A stretch of DNA of 64,000 bases from Pseudomonas capsici (lineage in GTDB: Bacteria > Pseudomonadota > Gammaproteobacteria > Pseudomonadales > Pseudomonadaceae). Below are positions 33,693-42,125 of this stretch, piece after piece (within the stretch, counting starts at the first letter, position 1; each line of letters opens with the position of its first letter). The stretch is taken from positions 62,001-126,000 of the forward strand of contig NZ_JAFGZD010000014.1 in NCBI RefSeq assembly GCF_017165765.1, given 5' to 3'. The translations under genes and the position numbers were made by a program. The notes below the pieces were generated by a model that saw only the letters and a program-made list of their open reading frames with translations, was not told the origin of the DNA and made no database searches.

Positions 33693-34601
33693 ATGAACGA
33701 TACAAACCAGGAAGTGCACCAGCCGGATCACTGGCTGCCGATCCGTGAGGTTGCACGCCAGACCGGAGTCAACGCCGTCACCCTGCGCGCCTGGGAGCGA
33801 CGCTATGGCTTGATCGTGCCCCATCGCACCGCCAAGGGACACCGGCTGTACACCCACGAACATGTGCAGCGGGTAATGACGATTCTGACCTGGCTCAACC
33901 GTGGAGTGTCCGTCAGCCAGGTCAAGGCCCTGATCGATGAGCAACAACCGGAAAGCTTCACCCCCGGCAACGACTGGGATGCCCTGCGCCAGACACTGTT
34001 GCAAGCCATCGGTGAACTGGCCGAACGCCGGGTCGACGATGTGTTCAATCAGGCCATGTCGCTGTATCCACCCCGGACTTTGTGTGAGCAATTATTGCTG
34101 CCACTGCTGGCCGAGCTGGAAAAACGCTGGCAGGGCAAGTTCGGCGCGCAGATGGAACGGGCGTTCTTCTATTCGTGGCTGCGCAGCAAGCTCGGCGCAC
34201 GCATCTATCACAACAACCGGCAGCTCAATGGCAAACCGTTGCTGCTGGTGAATCAGTCCGACCTGCCACTGGAGCCGCATCTGTGGCTCGTGGCCTGGCT
34301 GGTCAGCAGCGCCGACTGCCCGGTGGAAGTCTTCGACTGGCCGCTGCCCGCAGGCGAACTGGCGCTGGCTACCGAATATCTGCAACCACGCGGCGTGCTG
34401 CTTTATTCCAGCAAATCGCTGAATCCCGCTCAGTTACCCCGGTTACTAAGCAACATTTCCTGCCCGATCGTTCTGAGTGGACCAACGGTACAGATCCACA
34501 ATGCCGATTTGCTCGTATGTGCGAACGAGGTCGCCGGATTGACCCTTGCTCAAGATCCGCTCAGTGCACAGATCGAATTGAACAGGCTCGGACTCATCTA
34601 A
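33693..34601 (+). CDS. pplR1: MerR-family light-response regulator (class II LitR, PplR1-like)
   Basis: 302 residues. N-terminal MerR helix-turn-helix: LPIREVARQTGVNAVTLRAW, ERRYGLIVPHRTAKGHRLYT. The C-terminal part resembles a CarH/LitR sensor in outline (helical bundle ending RWQGKFGAQMERAFFYSWLR, then a Rossmann-like half), but the cobalamin DxHxxG motif and the EHF-type His are missing. It fits class II LitR proteins, which in P. putida act with LOV photoreceptors rather than B12. It lies in the operon whose promoter carries two sites of the matching consensus, so it is probably autoregulated. Gene symbol by synteny with phr. Confidence 0.85.
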   Translation: MNDTNQEVHQPDHWLPIREVARQTGVNAVTLRAWERRYGLIVPHRTAKGHRLYTHEHVQRVMTILTWLNRGVSVSQVKALIDEQQPESFTPGNDWDALRQTLLQAIGELAERRVDDVFNQAMSLYPPRTLCEQLLLPLLAELEKRWQGKFGAQMERAFFYSWLRSKLGARIYHNNRQLNGKPLLLVNQSDLPLEPHLWLVAWLVSSADCPVEVFDWPLPAGELALATEYLQPRGVLLYSSKSLNPAQLPRLLSNISCPIVLSGPTVQIHNADLLVCANEVAGLTLAQDPLSAQIELNRLGLI

Positions 34602-34611
34602 AGGATTTCAC

Positions 34612-36060
34612 ATGCAACTGTTTTGGCTGCGTAGCGATTTGCGCGTTCACGACAATACCGCCCTGGCTGCTGCCATGGAGCGGGGTCCGACGCTTGCGGT
34701 GTATCTGGTCAGCCCGACTCAATGGCAGAACCATGACGATGCCGCCTGCAAGGTGGATTTCTGGCTGCGCAATCTGGTCGAGCTGGAAAAAGCCCTGGGT
34801 GAGCTGAATGTTCCCTTGCTGATCCGCAAGGCCGACACCTGGGACAAAGCCCCCGAAGTGCTGGCGAAGCTCTGCGCGGAGCACGCTATCCAAGGCGTGC
34901 ACAGCAATGAAGAATACGGCATCCATGAAAGCCGCCGCGATCAGGCCGTGCACCGGACGCTGGAAAAATCCGGAGTGCATTTCAACAGCTATCTGGATCA
35001 ACTGCTGTTCAAACCCGGCAGCATTCTGACCAGAACCGGTGGCTACTTTCAGGTCTACAGCCAGTTCCGCAAAGTCTGCTACGCTCGTCTGCACGAAGCG
35101 ATGCCACGCCTCGTCCGTCTGCCAAAGGCTCAGCAGCCGCTGTCGATCAAAAGCGATGCGGTACCCGATCAGGTCGAAGGTTTTGCCACGCCGTCCAAAG
35201 CGCTGCGCGAACTCTGGCCTGCCGGCGAACATGAAGCACGTCAGCGCCTGTCCACCTTCAGTGACGATCAGATCCGCTATTACCAGAGCGAGCGGGACTT
35301 TCCTGCAAAGCCCGGTACCAGCCAGTTATCGGCGTATCTCGCAGCGGGTGTGATTTCGCCTCGTCAATGCCTGCATGCCGCACTGACGAGCAATAACGGG
35401 GAGTTCGAGACCGGCAACATCGGGATCGTGACCTGGATCAACGAGCTGTTGTGGCGGGAGTTCTACAAACACATTCTGGTGGGCTACCCTCGCGTTTCGA
35501 GGCATCGCGCGTTTCGCCCGGAAACCGAAGCCGTTAAATGGCGTAATGCTCCAACCGAACTGGCCGCGTGGCAGGAAGCCCGCACCGGTTTGCCCATCAT
35601 CGATGCTGCCATGCGCCAGTTGCTGGAAACAGGCTGGATGCATAACCGACTAAGGATGGTCGTTGCAATGTTCCTGACCAAGAACCTGTTGATCGACTGG
35701 CGCGAGGGCGAGCGCTTTTTCATGCGCCACCTGATCGACGGAGATCTTGCAGCCAATAACGGCGGCTGGCAGTGGAGCTCATCCACAGGCACCGATTCGG
35801 CTCCTTACTTCCGCATCTTCAATCCATTGTCGCAATCGGAAAAATTCGATCCGGAAGGACGCTTCATCAAGCACTGGTTGCCGGAACTGGCCAGCCTCAA
35901 CAAGAAAGAGGTTCATAACCCGGCGCTTGTCGGCGGGCTGTTCGGTGTCGCCAACTATCCGTCCCCGATTGTCGACCTGGGCAAAAGCCGCGAACGGGCA
36001 CTGGCCGCGTTCAAGGCCCTGCCCCATCGCCAGCCTGCTGCGGATGCGCTCCATGAGTGA
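34612..36060 (+). CDS. phr: Deoxyribodipyrimidine photolyase (class I CPD type)
   Basis: 482 residues. N-terminal antenna-binding domain begins MQLFWLRSDLRVHDNTALAA. The FAD-binding C-terminal half has INELLWREFYKHIL, GLPIIDAAMRQLLETGWMHN, RLRMVVAMFLTKNLLIDWRE and NNGGWQWSSSTGTDSAPYFR. Uses blue light to split pyrimidine dimers. Ten bp after the regulator gene; its stop overlaps the next gene by 8 bases. Confidence 0.96.
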   Translation: MQLFWLRSDLRVHDNTALAAAMERGPTLAVYLVSPTQWQNHDDAACKVDFWLRNLVELEKALGELNVPLLIRKADTWDKAPEVLAKLCAEHAIQGVHSNEEYGIHESRRDQAVHRTLEKSGVHFNSYLDQLLFKPGSILTRTGGYFQVYSQFRKVCYARLHEAMPRLVRLPKAQQPLSIKSDAVPDQVEGFATPSKALRELWPAGEHEARQRLSTFSDDQIRYYQSERDFPAKPGTSQLSAYLAAGVISPRQCLHAALTSNNGEFETGNIGIVTWINELLWREFYKHILVGYPRVSRHRAFRPETEAVKWRNAPTELAAWQEARTGLPIIDAAMRQLLETGWMHNRLRMVVAMFLTKNLLIDWREGERFFMRHLIDGDLAANNGGWQWSSSTGTDSAPYFRIFNPLSQSEKFDPEGRFIKHWLPELASLNKKEVHNPALVGGLFGVANYPSPIVDLGKSRERALAAFKALPHRQPAADALHE

Positions 36061-36475
36061 ATTCCTGCAACGCTTCGCCCATGACTTCGCAGCGCTGAAC
36101 AAGGACAACCTTGAGCGAGTGGCTGACCTGTACAGCGACAACGTGTCGTTCACAGACCCGCTGCACCATATCCAGGGTCTGCCAGCCATGCAGGACTACT
36201 TCGCCCAGCTGTACAGCAATGTCAGTGACCTGCATTTCGACTTCCATCGCTTCGATGAAGTCAGGCCCGGCGAAGGTTATCTGGTCTGGACCATGAGTTA
36301 TTCACACCCGCGTCTGAAAAGGGGTCGGGTCATCAAGGTCGAAGGCTGTTCACATCTGCATTGGCACGAAAAGGTTTACCGGCATCGGGATTACTTCGAT
36401 GCCGGCGCATTGCTCTATGAACACCTCCCCATCATGGGAGGCTTGATTGCCTGGCTGAAGAAGAGGTTGGCATGA
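36053..36475 (+). CDS. NTF2-like (SnoaL-type) family protein
   Basis: 140 residues from ATG 36053, overlapping the photolyase end. NTF2 fold features: helical start (FAHDFAALNKDNLERVADLY), SDNVSFTDPLHHIQGLPAMQ, and strands ending KVYRHRDYFDAGALLYEHLP. Catalytic or carrier role unknown. The overlap at both ends shows it belongs to the light-responsive operon. Confidence 0.87.
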   Translation: MSEFLQRFAHDFAALNKDNLERVADLYSDNVSFTDPLHHIQGLPAMQDYFAQLYSNVSDLHFDFHRFDEVRPGEGYLVWTMSYSHPRLKRGRVIKVEGCSHLHWHEKVYRHRDYFDAGALLYEHLPIMGGLIAWLKKRLA

Positions 36476-37260
36476 ATACATCTTATGCTCGTCGCATCTG
36501 GTTGACCGGGGCCAGCAGCGGTATAGGCCTCGCCCTGGCAAAAGAGTTGCTCGACGCGAGGCACCAACTGGCCCTGACTGCCAGAACCGAAGCGCCCTTG
36601 CAGGATTTGTCGGACCGCTATCCCGGTCAGGTCCTGCTGCTCATCGGCGATATAACCGATGGCGCGCAAGTCAAGAACATGGGCGACCGTATCGAGCAGG
36701 AGTGGGGAGCTCTGGACAGCGTCATCCTCAATGCGGGGACCTGCGAGTACCTTGAAGCCGGACATTTCGATGCCACGCTGGTGGAGCGGGTAATTCGCAC
36801 CAATCTTCTGGCCACCAGCTTCTGCATTCAGGAAGCACTGCCCTTGTTGCGCAAAGGGGTAAAACCCCATCTGGCCGGCGTGGCCAGCGCAGTGACCTAT
36901 CTGGCCCTGCCACGCGCCGAAGCCTATGGCGCATCGAAAGCCGGCATGCGCTATATGCTGGAGTCACTGCGCCTGGATCTGGCCAGTGAAGATATCGACG
37001 TCACCGTGATCAGCCCGGGTTTTGTGGAAACGCCACTGACCGCAAAAAACGATTTCCCGATGCCCATGCGCTGGCCGGTGGAAAAGGCAGCCCGTTACAT
37101 CGCCAAAAGAATGGAGCAGCCCAGACGCCCTCTGGAAATATCGTTCCCCGGCCCGTTCATTCTCAGCCTGCGCCTGCTGGCCCTGTTACCGGCACGTGCA
37201 AGGTTTGCCCTATGCAAACGCATGGCACGCCCCCCAACCTCGAATAAGGACGCTCAATGA
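36472..37260 (+). CDS. SDR-family oxidoreductase
   Basis: 262 residues. Classical SDR motifs: WLTGASSGIGLALAKELLDA (cofactor), ILNAGTCEYLE (NAG block), and the YxxxK catalytic pair in EAYGASKAGMRYM. The serine of the catalytic triad is probably in AGVASAVTYL. NAD(P)-dependent; substrate unknown. ATGA overlaps with both neighbours. In other bacteria similar SDR, FAD-oxidase, DUF1365 and CFA-synthase genes cluster and respond to singlet oxygen or light. Confidence 0.93.
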   Translation: MNTSYARRIWLTGASSGIGLALAKELLDARHQLALTARTEAPLQDLSDRYPGQVLLLIGDITDGAQVKNMGDRIEQEWGALDSVILNAGTCEYLEAGHFDATLVERVIRTNLLATSFCIQEALPLLRKGVKPHLAGVASAVTYLALPRAEAYGASKAGMRYMLESLRLDLASEDIDVTVISPGFVETPLTAKNDFPMPMRWPVEKAARYIAKRMEQPRRPLEISFPGPFILSLRLLALLPARARFALCKRMARPPTSNKDAQ

Positions 37261-38504
37261 AGATCGCCATCATCGGCAGCGGTATCTCGGGCCTGACCAG
37301 CGCCTACGTACTCAACCGCTCCCATGAGATCACCGTGTTCGAAGCATCCGACTGGATCGGCGGCCACACCCATACCGTGGATGTGCAAGTCGCTGGCCGT
37401 GCCTACGCCATCGATACCGGCTTTATTGTCTTCAATGACTGGACCTACCCGAATTTCATCAAGTTGCTCGGCCAGTTGGGCGTGTCATTCAAGCCAGCTG
37501 AAATGAGCTTTTCGGTGCATGACCCGCGCACCGGGGTGGAATACAACGGCAATAATCTCAACAGCCTGTTCGCCCAGCGCAGCAACCTGTTGTCGCCAAA
37601 GTTCTGGGGCATGCTGAGCGATATCCTGCGTTTCAATCGCCAGTCCGTGGCCGACCTGGAAAACCAGCGCATCGCGGCAGACACGACGCTGGGCGAGTAC
37701 CTGAAAAACGGCCGTTACGGCCAGCGCTTCATCGATCACTACATCGTCCCCATGGGCGCAGCCATCTGGTCGATGTCACTGGCGGACATGCTGGGTTTCC
37801 CTCTGCAATTCTTCGTGCGCTTCTTCAAGAATCACGGGCTGCTTTCTGTCACTCATCGCCCACAGTGGTGCGTGATCGAGGGCGGCTCCAGAAGTTATGT
37901 CGAGCCGCTGACGGCATCGTTCAAAGACCGCATTCGCCTTTCATGCCCTGTGCACCGGGTCGAACGCGACAGCGAGGGCGTCACGCTGCACAGCGCGGCG
38001 GGCAGCGAACGCTTCGACAAGGTGATCTTCGCCTGTCACAGCGATCAGGCCCTGCAACTGCTGGCCCAGCCTTCGCAAACCGAACAGGACATCCTCGGCG
38101 CCCTGCGTTATGCCGAGAACGATGTGGTCCTGCACACCGACACCAAGCTGTTGCCCAAGCGCGCCTTGGCCTGGGCCAGCTGGAACTACCGCCTTGGCGG
38201 TGGCGAACAGCAACTGGCGGCGGTCACCTACGACATGAACATTCTGCAAGGTATCCAGAGCGACACCACGTTCTGCGTCAGCCTGAACCAGACCGACGCC
38301 ATCGACCCGACGAAAATTCTTGGCCGCTACCGCTACGCCCATCCGCAATACAGCCTTGATGCCATTGCGGCCCAGGCTCGCTGGCAGGAAATCAACGGCG
38401 TCGAAAATACCCTGTACTGCGGCGCCTACTGGGCCAACGGTTTCCACGAAGACGGTGTGGTCAGCGGCCTGCGTGTAGCCGAAGCCCTGGGTGAATCGCT
38501 GTGA
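37257..38504 (+). CDS. FAD-dependent amine-oxidase-like oxidoreductase
   Basis: 415 residues. N-terminal FAD motif KIAIIGSGISGLTSAYVLNR, then FEASDWIGGHTHTVDV and AIDTGFIVFNDWTYPNF; C-terminal GAYWANGFHEDGVVSGLRVA. This is the predicted NAD/FAD-binding protein conserved next to DUF1365 and CFA synthase genes. A lipid desaturation or oxidation step (compare UfaD in furan fatty acid synthesis) is a reasonable inference but not shown by the sequence. Confidence 0.92.
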   Translation: MKIAIIGSGISGLTSAYVLNRSHEITVFEASDWIGGHTHTVDVQVAGRAYAIDTGFIVFNDWTYPNFIKLLGQLGVSFKPAEMSFSVHDPRTGVEYNGNNLNSLFAQRSNLLSPKFWGMLSDILRFNRQSVADLENQRIAADTTLGEYLKNGRYGQRFIDHYIVPMGAAIWSMSLADMLGFPLQFFVRFFKNHGLLSVTHRPQWCVIEGGSRSYVEPLTASFKDRIRLSCPVHRVERDSEGVTLHSAAGSERFDKVIFACHSDQALQLLAQPSQTEQDILGALRYAENDVVLHTDTKLLPKRALAWASWNYRLGGGEQQLAAVTYDMNILQGIQSDTTFCVSLNQTDAIDPTKILGRYRYAHPQYSLDAIAAQARWQEINGVENTLYCGAYWANGFHEDGVVSGLRVAEALGESL

Positions 38505-39304
38505 ACAGCGCCCTTTACAGCGGCTGGATCACCCATCGGCGCTTTGCGCCAAGGGCCCACGAATTCAATTATCGGATCGGCCTGCTCTATCTGGATCTGG
38601 ACGAGCAGGACGCTGTGCTCAACTTGTCACCGCTGGCCGGGGGCAAGCGTTTTTCGCCGTTTTCATTCAGGGAACATGACTATCTGCCGGAACTGACCGG
38701 GCGTGGCGTGCCGCTGATCGAAGCGGTACGCGAGCGCGTCGGGATAGCGCTGGGCCATATGCCGCTGGGCCGGGTCTGTCTGCTCACTCAAGCCCGCAGT
38801 TGGGGTTTGTCGTTCAACCCTGTGAGCTTTTTCTATTGCCATGAGGTCGACGGAACACTGGCCGCCATCCTGTGTGAGGTCACCAATACTCCCTGGGGCG
38901 AGCGCTATCACTACGTCCTGCCCGCCAATGGCGAAGGCCATCAGCACTTCGCCGTGGCCAAGGCGTTCCATGTCTCACCGTTTCTGCCCCGCGACCTGGA
39001 ATACCGCATGAGCTTCAGCCAGCCCGCCGAAAGAATCGGCGTGCACATGGCCGACTGGCAAGGTGAGCTGAAGGTGTTCGATGCCACGCTCAACCTCAAT
39101 CGCCAGCCTCTCAGCCGCCAGACGCTGCATCGCTATCTGCTTGCCTATCCATGGATGACTGCCAAAACCTGTCTTGCGATCTATTGGCAGGCCGTACGCC
39201 TGCTGCTCAAGCGCATCCCGATTTTCAATCATCAGACTGCTGACGGTGAATACCGTACTGGCATCCCGCAACCCAAGGATCGACGTAATGAAAAACATCA
39301 GTAG
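38501..39304 (+). CDS. DUF1365 domain-containing protein
   Basis: 267 residues. The family features are clear: ALYSGWITHRRFAPRAHEFN, SWGLSFNPVSFFYCHEVDG, CEVTNTPWGERYHYVLP, KAFHVSPFLPRDLEYRM. DUF1365 genes almost always stand between an FAD oxidoreductase and a CFA-synthase-like gene, as here; the function is unknown but must belong to that lipid pathway. Overlaps both neighbours (4 and 17 bases). Confidence 0.94.
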   Translation: MNSALYSGWITHRRFAPRAHEFNYRIGLLYLDLDEQDAVLNLSPLAGGKRFSPFSFREHDYLPELTGRGVPLIEAVRERVGIALGHMPLGRVCLLTQARSWGLSFNPVSFFYCHEVDGTLAAILCEVTNTPWGERYHYVLPANGEGHQHFAVAKAFHVSPFLPRDLEYRMSFSQPAERIGVHMADWQGELKVFDATLNLNRQPLSRQTLHRYLLAYPWMTAKTCLAIYWQAVRLLLKRIPIFNHQTADGEYRTGIPQPKDRRNEKHQ

Positions 39305-40559
39305 TAGTGGTTTTTCTGCCAATCTGGGTACCCATAATCTGACCACCAATTTCCTGCGCCGTGGCGTATTGCGCCAGCTTGCACAACTGCGCAACGGCCA
39401 GTTGGTGGTCAATGAAGGCTCGGAACGCCATGTATTCGGCAAGGCCGGGTCGCCGATTCAGGCAGAAATTCATGTCCGCGACTCTGCGGTCTGGGGACTG
39501 GTTGCCAGCGGCGGTTCCATCGGCGCGGGCGAAGCCTTTATCCATGGCTACTGGACCACGCCGGATCTGACCTCAGTGGTGCGGGTGTTCGTCAGCAACC
39601 TCGATGTGCTCGATGCCATGGAAGGCGGCATTGCACGCCTGACACGCCCCATGGTCCAGGGCCTGCACTGGCTCAACCGCAACACCCGCAAAGGTTCGCA
39701 GAAAAACATCGCGGCGCATTACGACCTGGGCAATAAATTGTTCGAGCAGTTTCTCGACCCGACGATGATGTATTCCGCCGCTCAATTCCTGAGCGAGAAC
39801 GACAGCCTCGAACAGGCCCAGTTGAACAAGCTGGAACGCATCTGCCAGAAGCTGGCCCTCAAACCCGAGGATCATCTGCTGGAAATCGGCACGGGCTGGG
39901 GCAGCATGGCGATTTATGCCGCTCAGCATTACGGTTGCCGGGTCACGACGACCACACTGTCGAAAGAGCAGTTCGCCTACACCGAACAGCGTCTGCTGCA
40001 ACTGGGCCTGCAGGACCGCGTGACCCTGCTGCTCAAGGATTACCGCGACCTCACCGGTCAGTACGACAAGCTGGTGTCCATCGAGATGATCGAAGCAGTG
40101 GGCCACAGGTTTCTGCCGACGTATTTCAAACAATGCTCGCACCTGCTCAAGAGCAACGGTCTGATGCTCTTGCAGGCCATCACCATTCGCGAGCAGCGTT
40201 ATGAACAGGCCAGAAAGAATGTGGACTTCATCCAGCGTTATATCTTCCCGGGCGGTGCCTTGCCGTCGGTCCACAAGATGCTGGAAATCGTCGGCGGCGA
40301 CACCGACATGAACCTGCTGCACATGGAAGACTTCGGCCTGCATTACGCCCGCACCCTGCACCTGTGGCACGAAAACTTCAAACAGGCCCACAGCACCTTG
40401 CTGGATCTGGGCTACGACGAATACTTCCTGCGTCTGTGGGAGTTCTATCTGTGCTATTGCGAAGGTGGTTTCCTGGAGCGAACCATCGGCACCGCACAAT
40501 TGCTGCTGGCCAAACCCGAAGCCCTGCGCGCACCGGTGCTGGGACTCTTCGATGCTTAA
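39288..40559 (+). CDS. Cyclopropane/furan-fatty-acid synthase family methyltransferase (UfaM-like)
   Basis: 423 residues from ATG 39288 inside the DUF1365 end; the frame from 39174 is an artefact of overlap. SAM motif LLEIGTGWGSMAIYAAQHYG, VTTTTLSKEQFAYTEQRL, SIEMIEAVGHRFLPTYF, DFIQRYIFPGGALPSVHKM: all features of the CFA synthase family. It methylates unsaturated acyl chains of membrane lipids. The locus context fits UfaM-type furan fatty acid synthesis, which in P. putida is reported as light-induced, rather than housekeeping CfaA/CfaB. Confidence 0.9.
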   Translation: MKNISSSGFSANLGTHNLTTNFLRRGVLRQLAQLRNGQLVVNEGSERHVFGKAGSPIQAEIHVRDSAVWGLVASGGSIGAGEAFIHGYWTTPDLTSVVRVFVSNLDVLDAMEGGIARLTRPMVQGLHWLNRNTRKGSQKNIAAHYDLGNKLFEQFLDPTMMYSAAQFLSENDSLEQAQLNKLERICQKLALKPEDHLLEIGTGWGSMAIYAAQHYGCRVTTTTLSKEQFAYTEQRLLQLGLQDRVTLLLKDYRDLTGQYDKLVSIEMIEAVGHRFLPTYFKQCSHLLKSNGLMLLQAITIREQRYEQARKNVDFIQRYIFPGGALPSVHKMLEIVGGDTDMNLLHMEDFGLHYARTLHLWHENFKQAHSTLLDLGYDEYFLRLWEFYLCYCEGGFLERTIGTAQLLLAKPEALRAPVLGLFDA

Positions 40560-41067
40560 AACCGTCGCCAATGCGGTGCTGTTCCAGATCGGCTGGTTCA
40601 CCTGCGTGCTGGGCGGCAACAGTTACTGGCTTTTGATTGCAGCCGGTGTACTGGCCATACATCTGCTGTGGACCAGCTCCTGGGCGCGTGAGGGCAGATT
40701 ACTGCTGGCCGTCACTGTGCTGGGGACGCTGCTCGACAGCACCCTGATGAATCTCGGGGTATTCGATTTCGGCACCAATAGCCCACTGATTCCCTTATGG
40801 CTGGTATTACTCTGGGCGGTGCTGGCGACCACACTCAATCATTGCCTGGCCTGGACTGCCAGCCCCTGGTGGCGTGCCAGCCTGCTCGGCGCCATTGGCG
40901 GCCCGATGTCTTACTACGCGGGCTCACAACTGGCGCAAGCCCAATTTCCAATCGGATTGTGGCCAAGCCTCCTGATACTGGGCGCGGTCTGGGCCGTCTT
41001 CTTTCCTTTGCTTCAGGGACTGGCGGCCCATCCGCTCATTGACAGACACACCGGAGCCAGCCACTGA
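40552..41067 (+). CDS. DUF2878 domain-containing membrane protein
   Basis: 171 residues, about five transmembrane helices: LKTVANAVLFQIGWFTCVLG, GNSYWLLIAAGVLAIHLL, LLLAVTVLGTLLDSTLMNLG, LVLLWAVLATTLNHCLAWT and a C-terminal SLLILGAVWAVFFPLLQGLA. DUF2878 proteins follow CFA-synthase-like genes in such clusters. Role unknown. It overlaps the upstream gene by 8 bases and the downstream one by 4. Confidence 0.92.
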   Translation: MLKTVANAVLFQIGWFTCVLGGNSYWLLIAAGVLAIHLLWTSSWAREGRLLLAVTVLGTLLDSTLMNLGVFDFGTNSPLIPLWLVLLWAVLATTLNHCLAWTASPWWRASLLGAIGGPMSYYAGSQLAQAQFPIGLWPSLLILGAVWAVFFPLLQGLAAHPLIDRHTGASH

Positions 41068-41378
41068 AAGCCTCGCTCATCCAACTGACACATATTCCAG
41101 ACGAACCGAAAGTCACCTGCTCGACCTGCGCAGCCTGCTGCTGCCAACTGGAAGTGATGCTCATCACCGACACAGGCGTGCCCGAGCGTTATATCGATAC
41201 CGATGAATGGGGCGGCGAAGTCATGCTACGCCTGGATGACGGCTGGTGCGCGGCGCTGGATCGCAACACCATGCTGTGCACCATCTACGAAAAACGCCCG
41301 CTGATTTGCCGCGAATTCGAAGAAGGTTCTGAAGAGTGCCTGAGTGAACGGCTGGGGATTGCTACGGCTTATCTTTGA
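41064..41378 (+). CDS. YkgJ-family cysteine-cluster protein with apparent CTG start
   Basis: The frame containing the Cys cluster (CSTCAACCCQ, then LCTIYEKRPLICREFEEGSE) has no ATG, GTG or TTG before the cluster. The first later candidates (GTG 41154, ATG 41157) would delete it. CTG 41064 forms CTGA with the DUF2878 stop, just where the other operon genes have ATGA, and GGAG lies at 41053-41056. I therefore place the start at CTG, giving 104 residues. The family binds zinc or iron-sulfur through CxxCxxC-type clusters; function unknown. Confidence 0.78.
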   Translation: MKASLIQLTHIPDEPKVTCSTCAACCCQLEVMLITDTGVPERYIDTDEWGGEVMLRLDDGWCAALDRNTMLCTIYEKRPLICREFEEGSEECLSERLGIATAYL

Positions 41379-41390
41379 GTGCAACGGGTA

Positions 41391-41474
41391 GGAGCGAATT
41401 CATTCGCGAGACGGCATTACAAACGATAGATAGGTATCGAATGCACCGGCCTCTTCGCGAATCAATTCTCTCCC
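41391..41474. repeat. REP-type inverted pair after the light-responsive operon
   Basis: Arm GGAGCGAATTCATTCGCGAG (41391-41410) and imperfect inverted partner TCTTCGCGAATCAATTCTCT (about 41452-41471), with some 40 bp between. Lies between convergent genes and is probably the transcript end. Confidence 0.7.
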
Positions 41475-41490
41475 GCCTGGTCGTTCGCTA

Positions 41491-42009
41491 TCAGAACGGC
41501 ATCTTGTAATGCAGGGCGTAGCTTTCTATCCCGTCGTTCGGCTGTTTGATACCGGCGTTGGAATAGTGAGTGGCACGAATGCCGACTTCATGACCGCCTG
41601 CGAAACGCAGACCAAAGCCGATACGGTCTTCAAAGTTGAAGGCCGAGCCCAGCTTGTTGTCTTCGACCTGGGTGTTGGAGAACACCGAAACCCCGATCCC
41701 CGCCTCGATGTAAGGCTTCACGCTCTGGCCCGCGAACTCATAAACAAACACTGGCGAGAACGACAGGCTGTTGTTGCTGGAGCGTTTATCGCCATCCCAG
41801 TAGGTGTAGGCACCGTCCCAGTAGCCAGTCAGACGGCCTACATCGCTTTTCAACCAGCTTTTATCCCAATCAAACTGTACGCCCAGACGATAAGTCATGG
41901 TCGATTGGCTGGTATGGCCTACCGAAAACTCGACCCCATCGGCCAGTACCACTGAGCTTTGCCCTGCGAGAACAGCCGAAAAAACGGCCGCACATAAAAG
42001 TCGCTTCAT
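41491..42009 (-). CDS. Acyloxyacyl hydrolase (PagL-type lipid A deacylase)
   Basis: 172 residues from ATG 42009 (an ATG at 42021 is also possible). Signal peptide MKRLLCAAVFSAVLAGQSSV cleaved near LADG. An eight-stranded barrel pattern follows, with the catalytic His-Ser pair in GIRATHYSNAGIKQPN and terminal aromatic F. PagL removes the 3-O acyl chain from lipid A in the outer membrane. Same position as PA4661. It lies 117 bp after murI on the same strand. Confidence 0.9.
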   Translation of the reverse strand: MKRLLCAAVFSAVLAGQSSVVLADGVEFSVGHTSQSTMTYRLGVQFDWDKSWLKSDVGRLTGYWDGAYTYWDGDKRSSNNSLSFSPVFVYEFAGQSVKPYIEAGIGVSVFSNTQVEDNKLGSAFNFEDRIGFGLRFAGGHEVGIRATHYSNAGIKQPNDGIESYALHYKMPF

Positions 42010-42125
42010 AGAAACATCCATTTCATATGGTAGTTATTGGAAAGTGCTGGAAACTTGGGAGACGCAGTATAGAAAGCAGCAGCAAGGCGTTGGTTCAGCC
42101 CCCAAAAAGCTTTTTCACGATTTTT

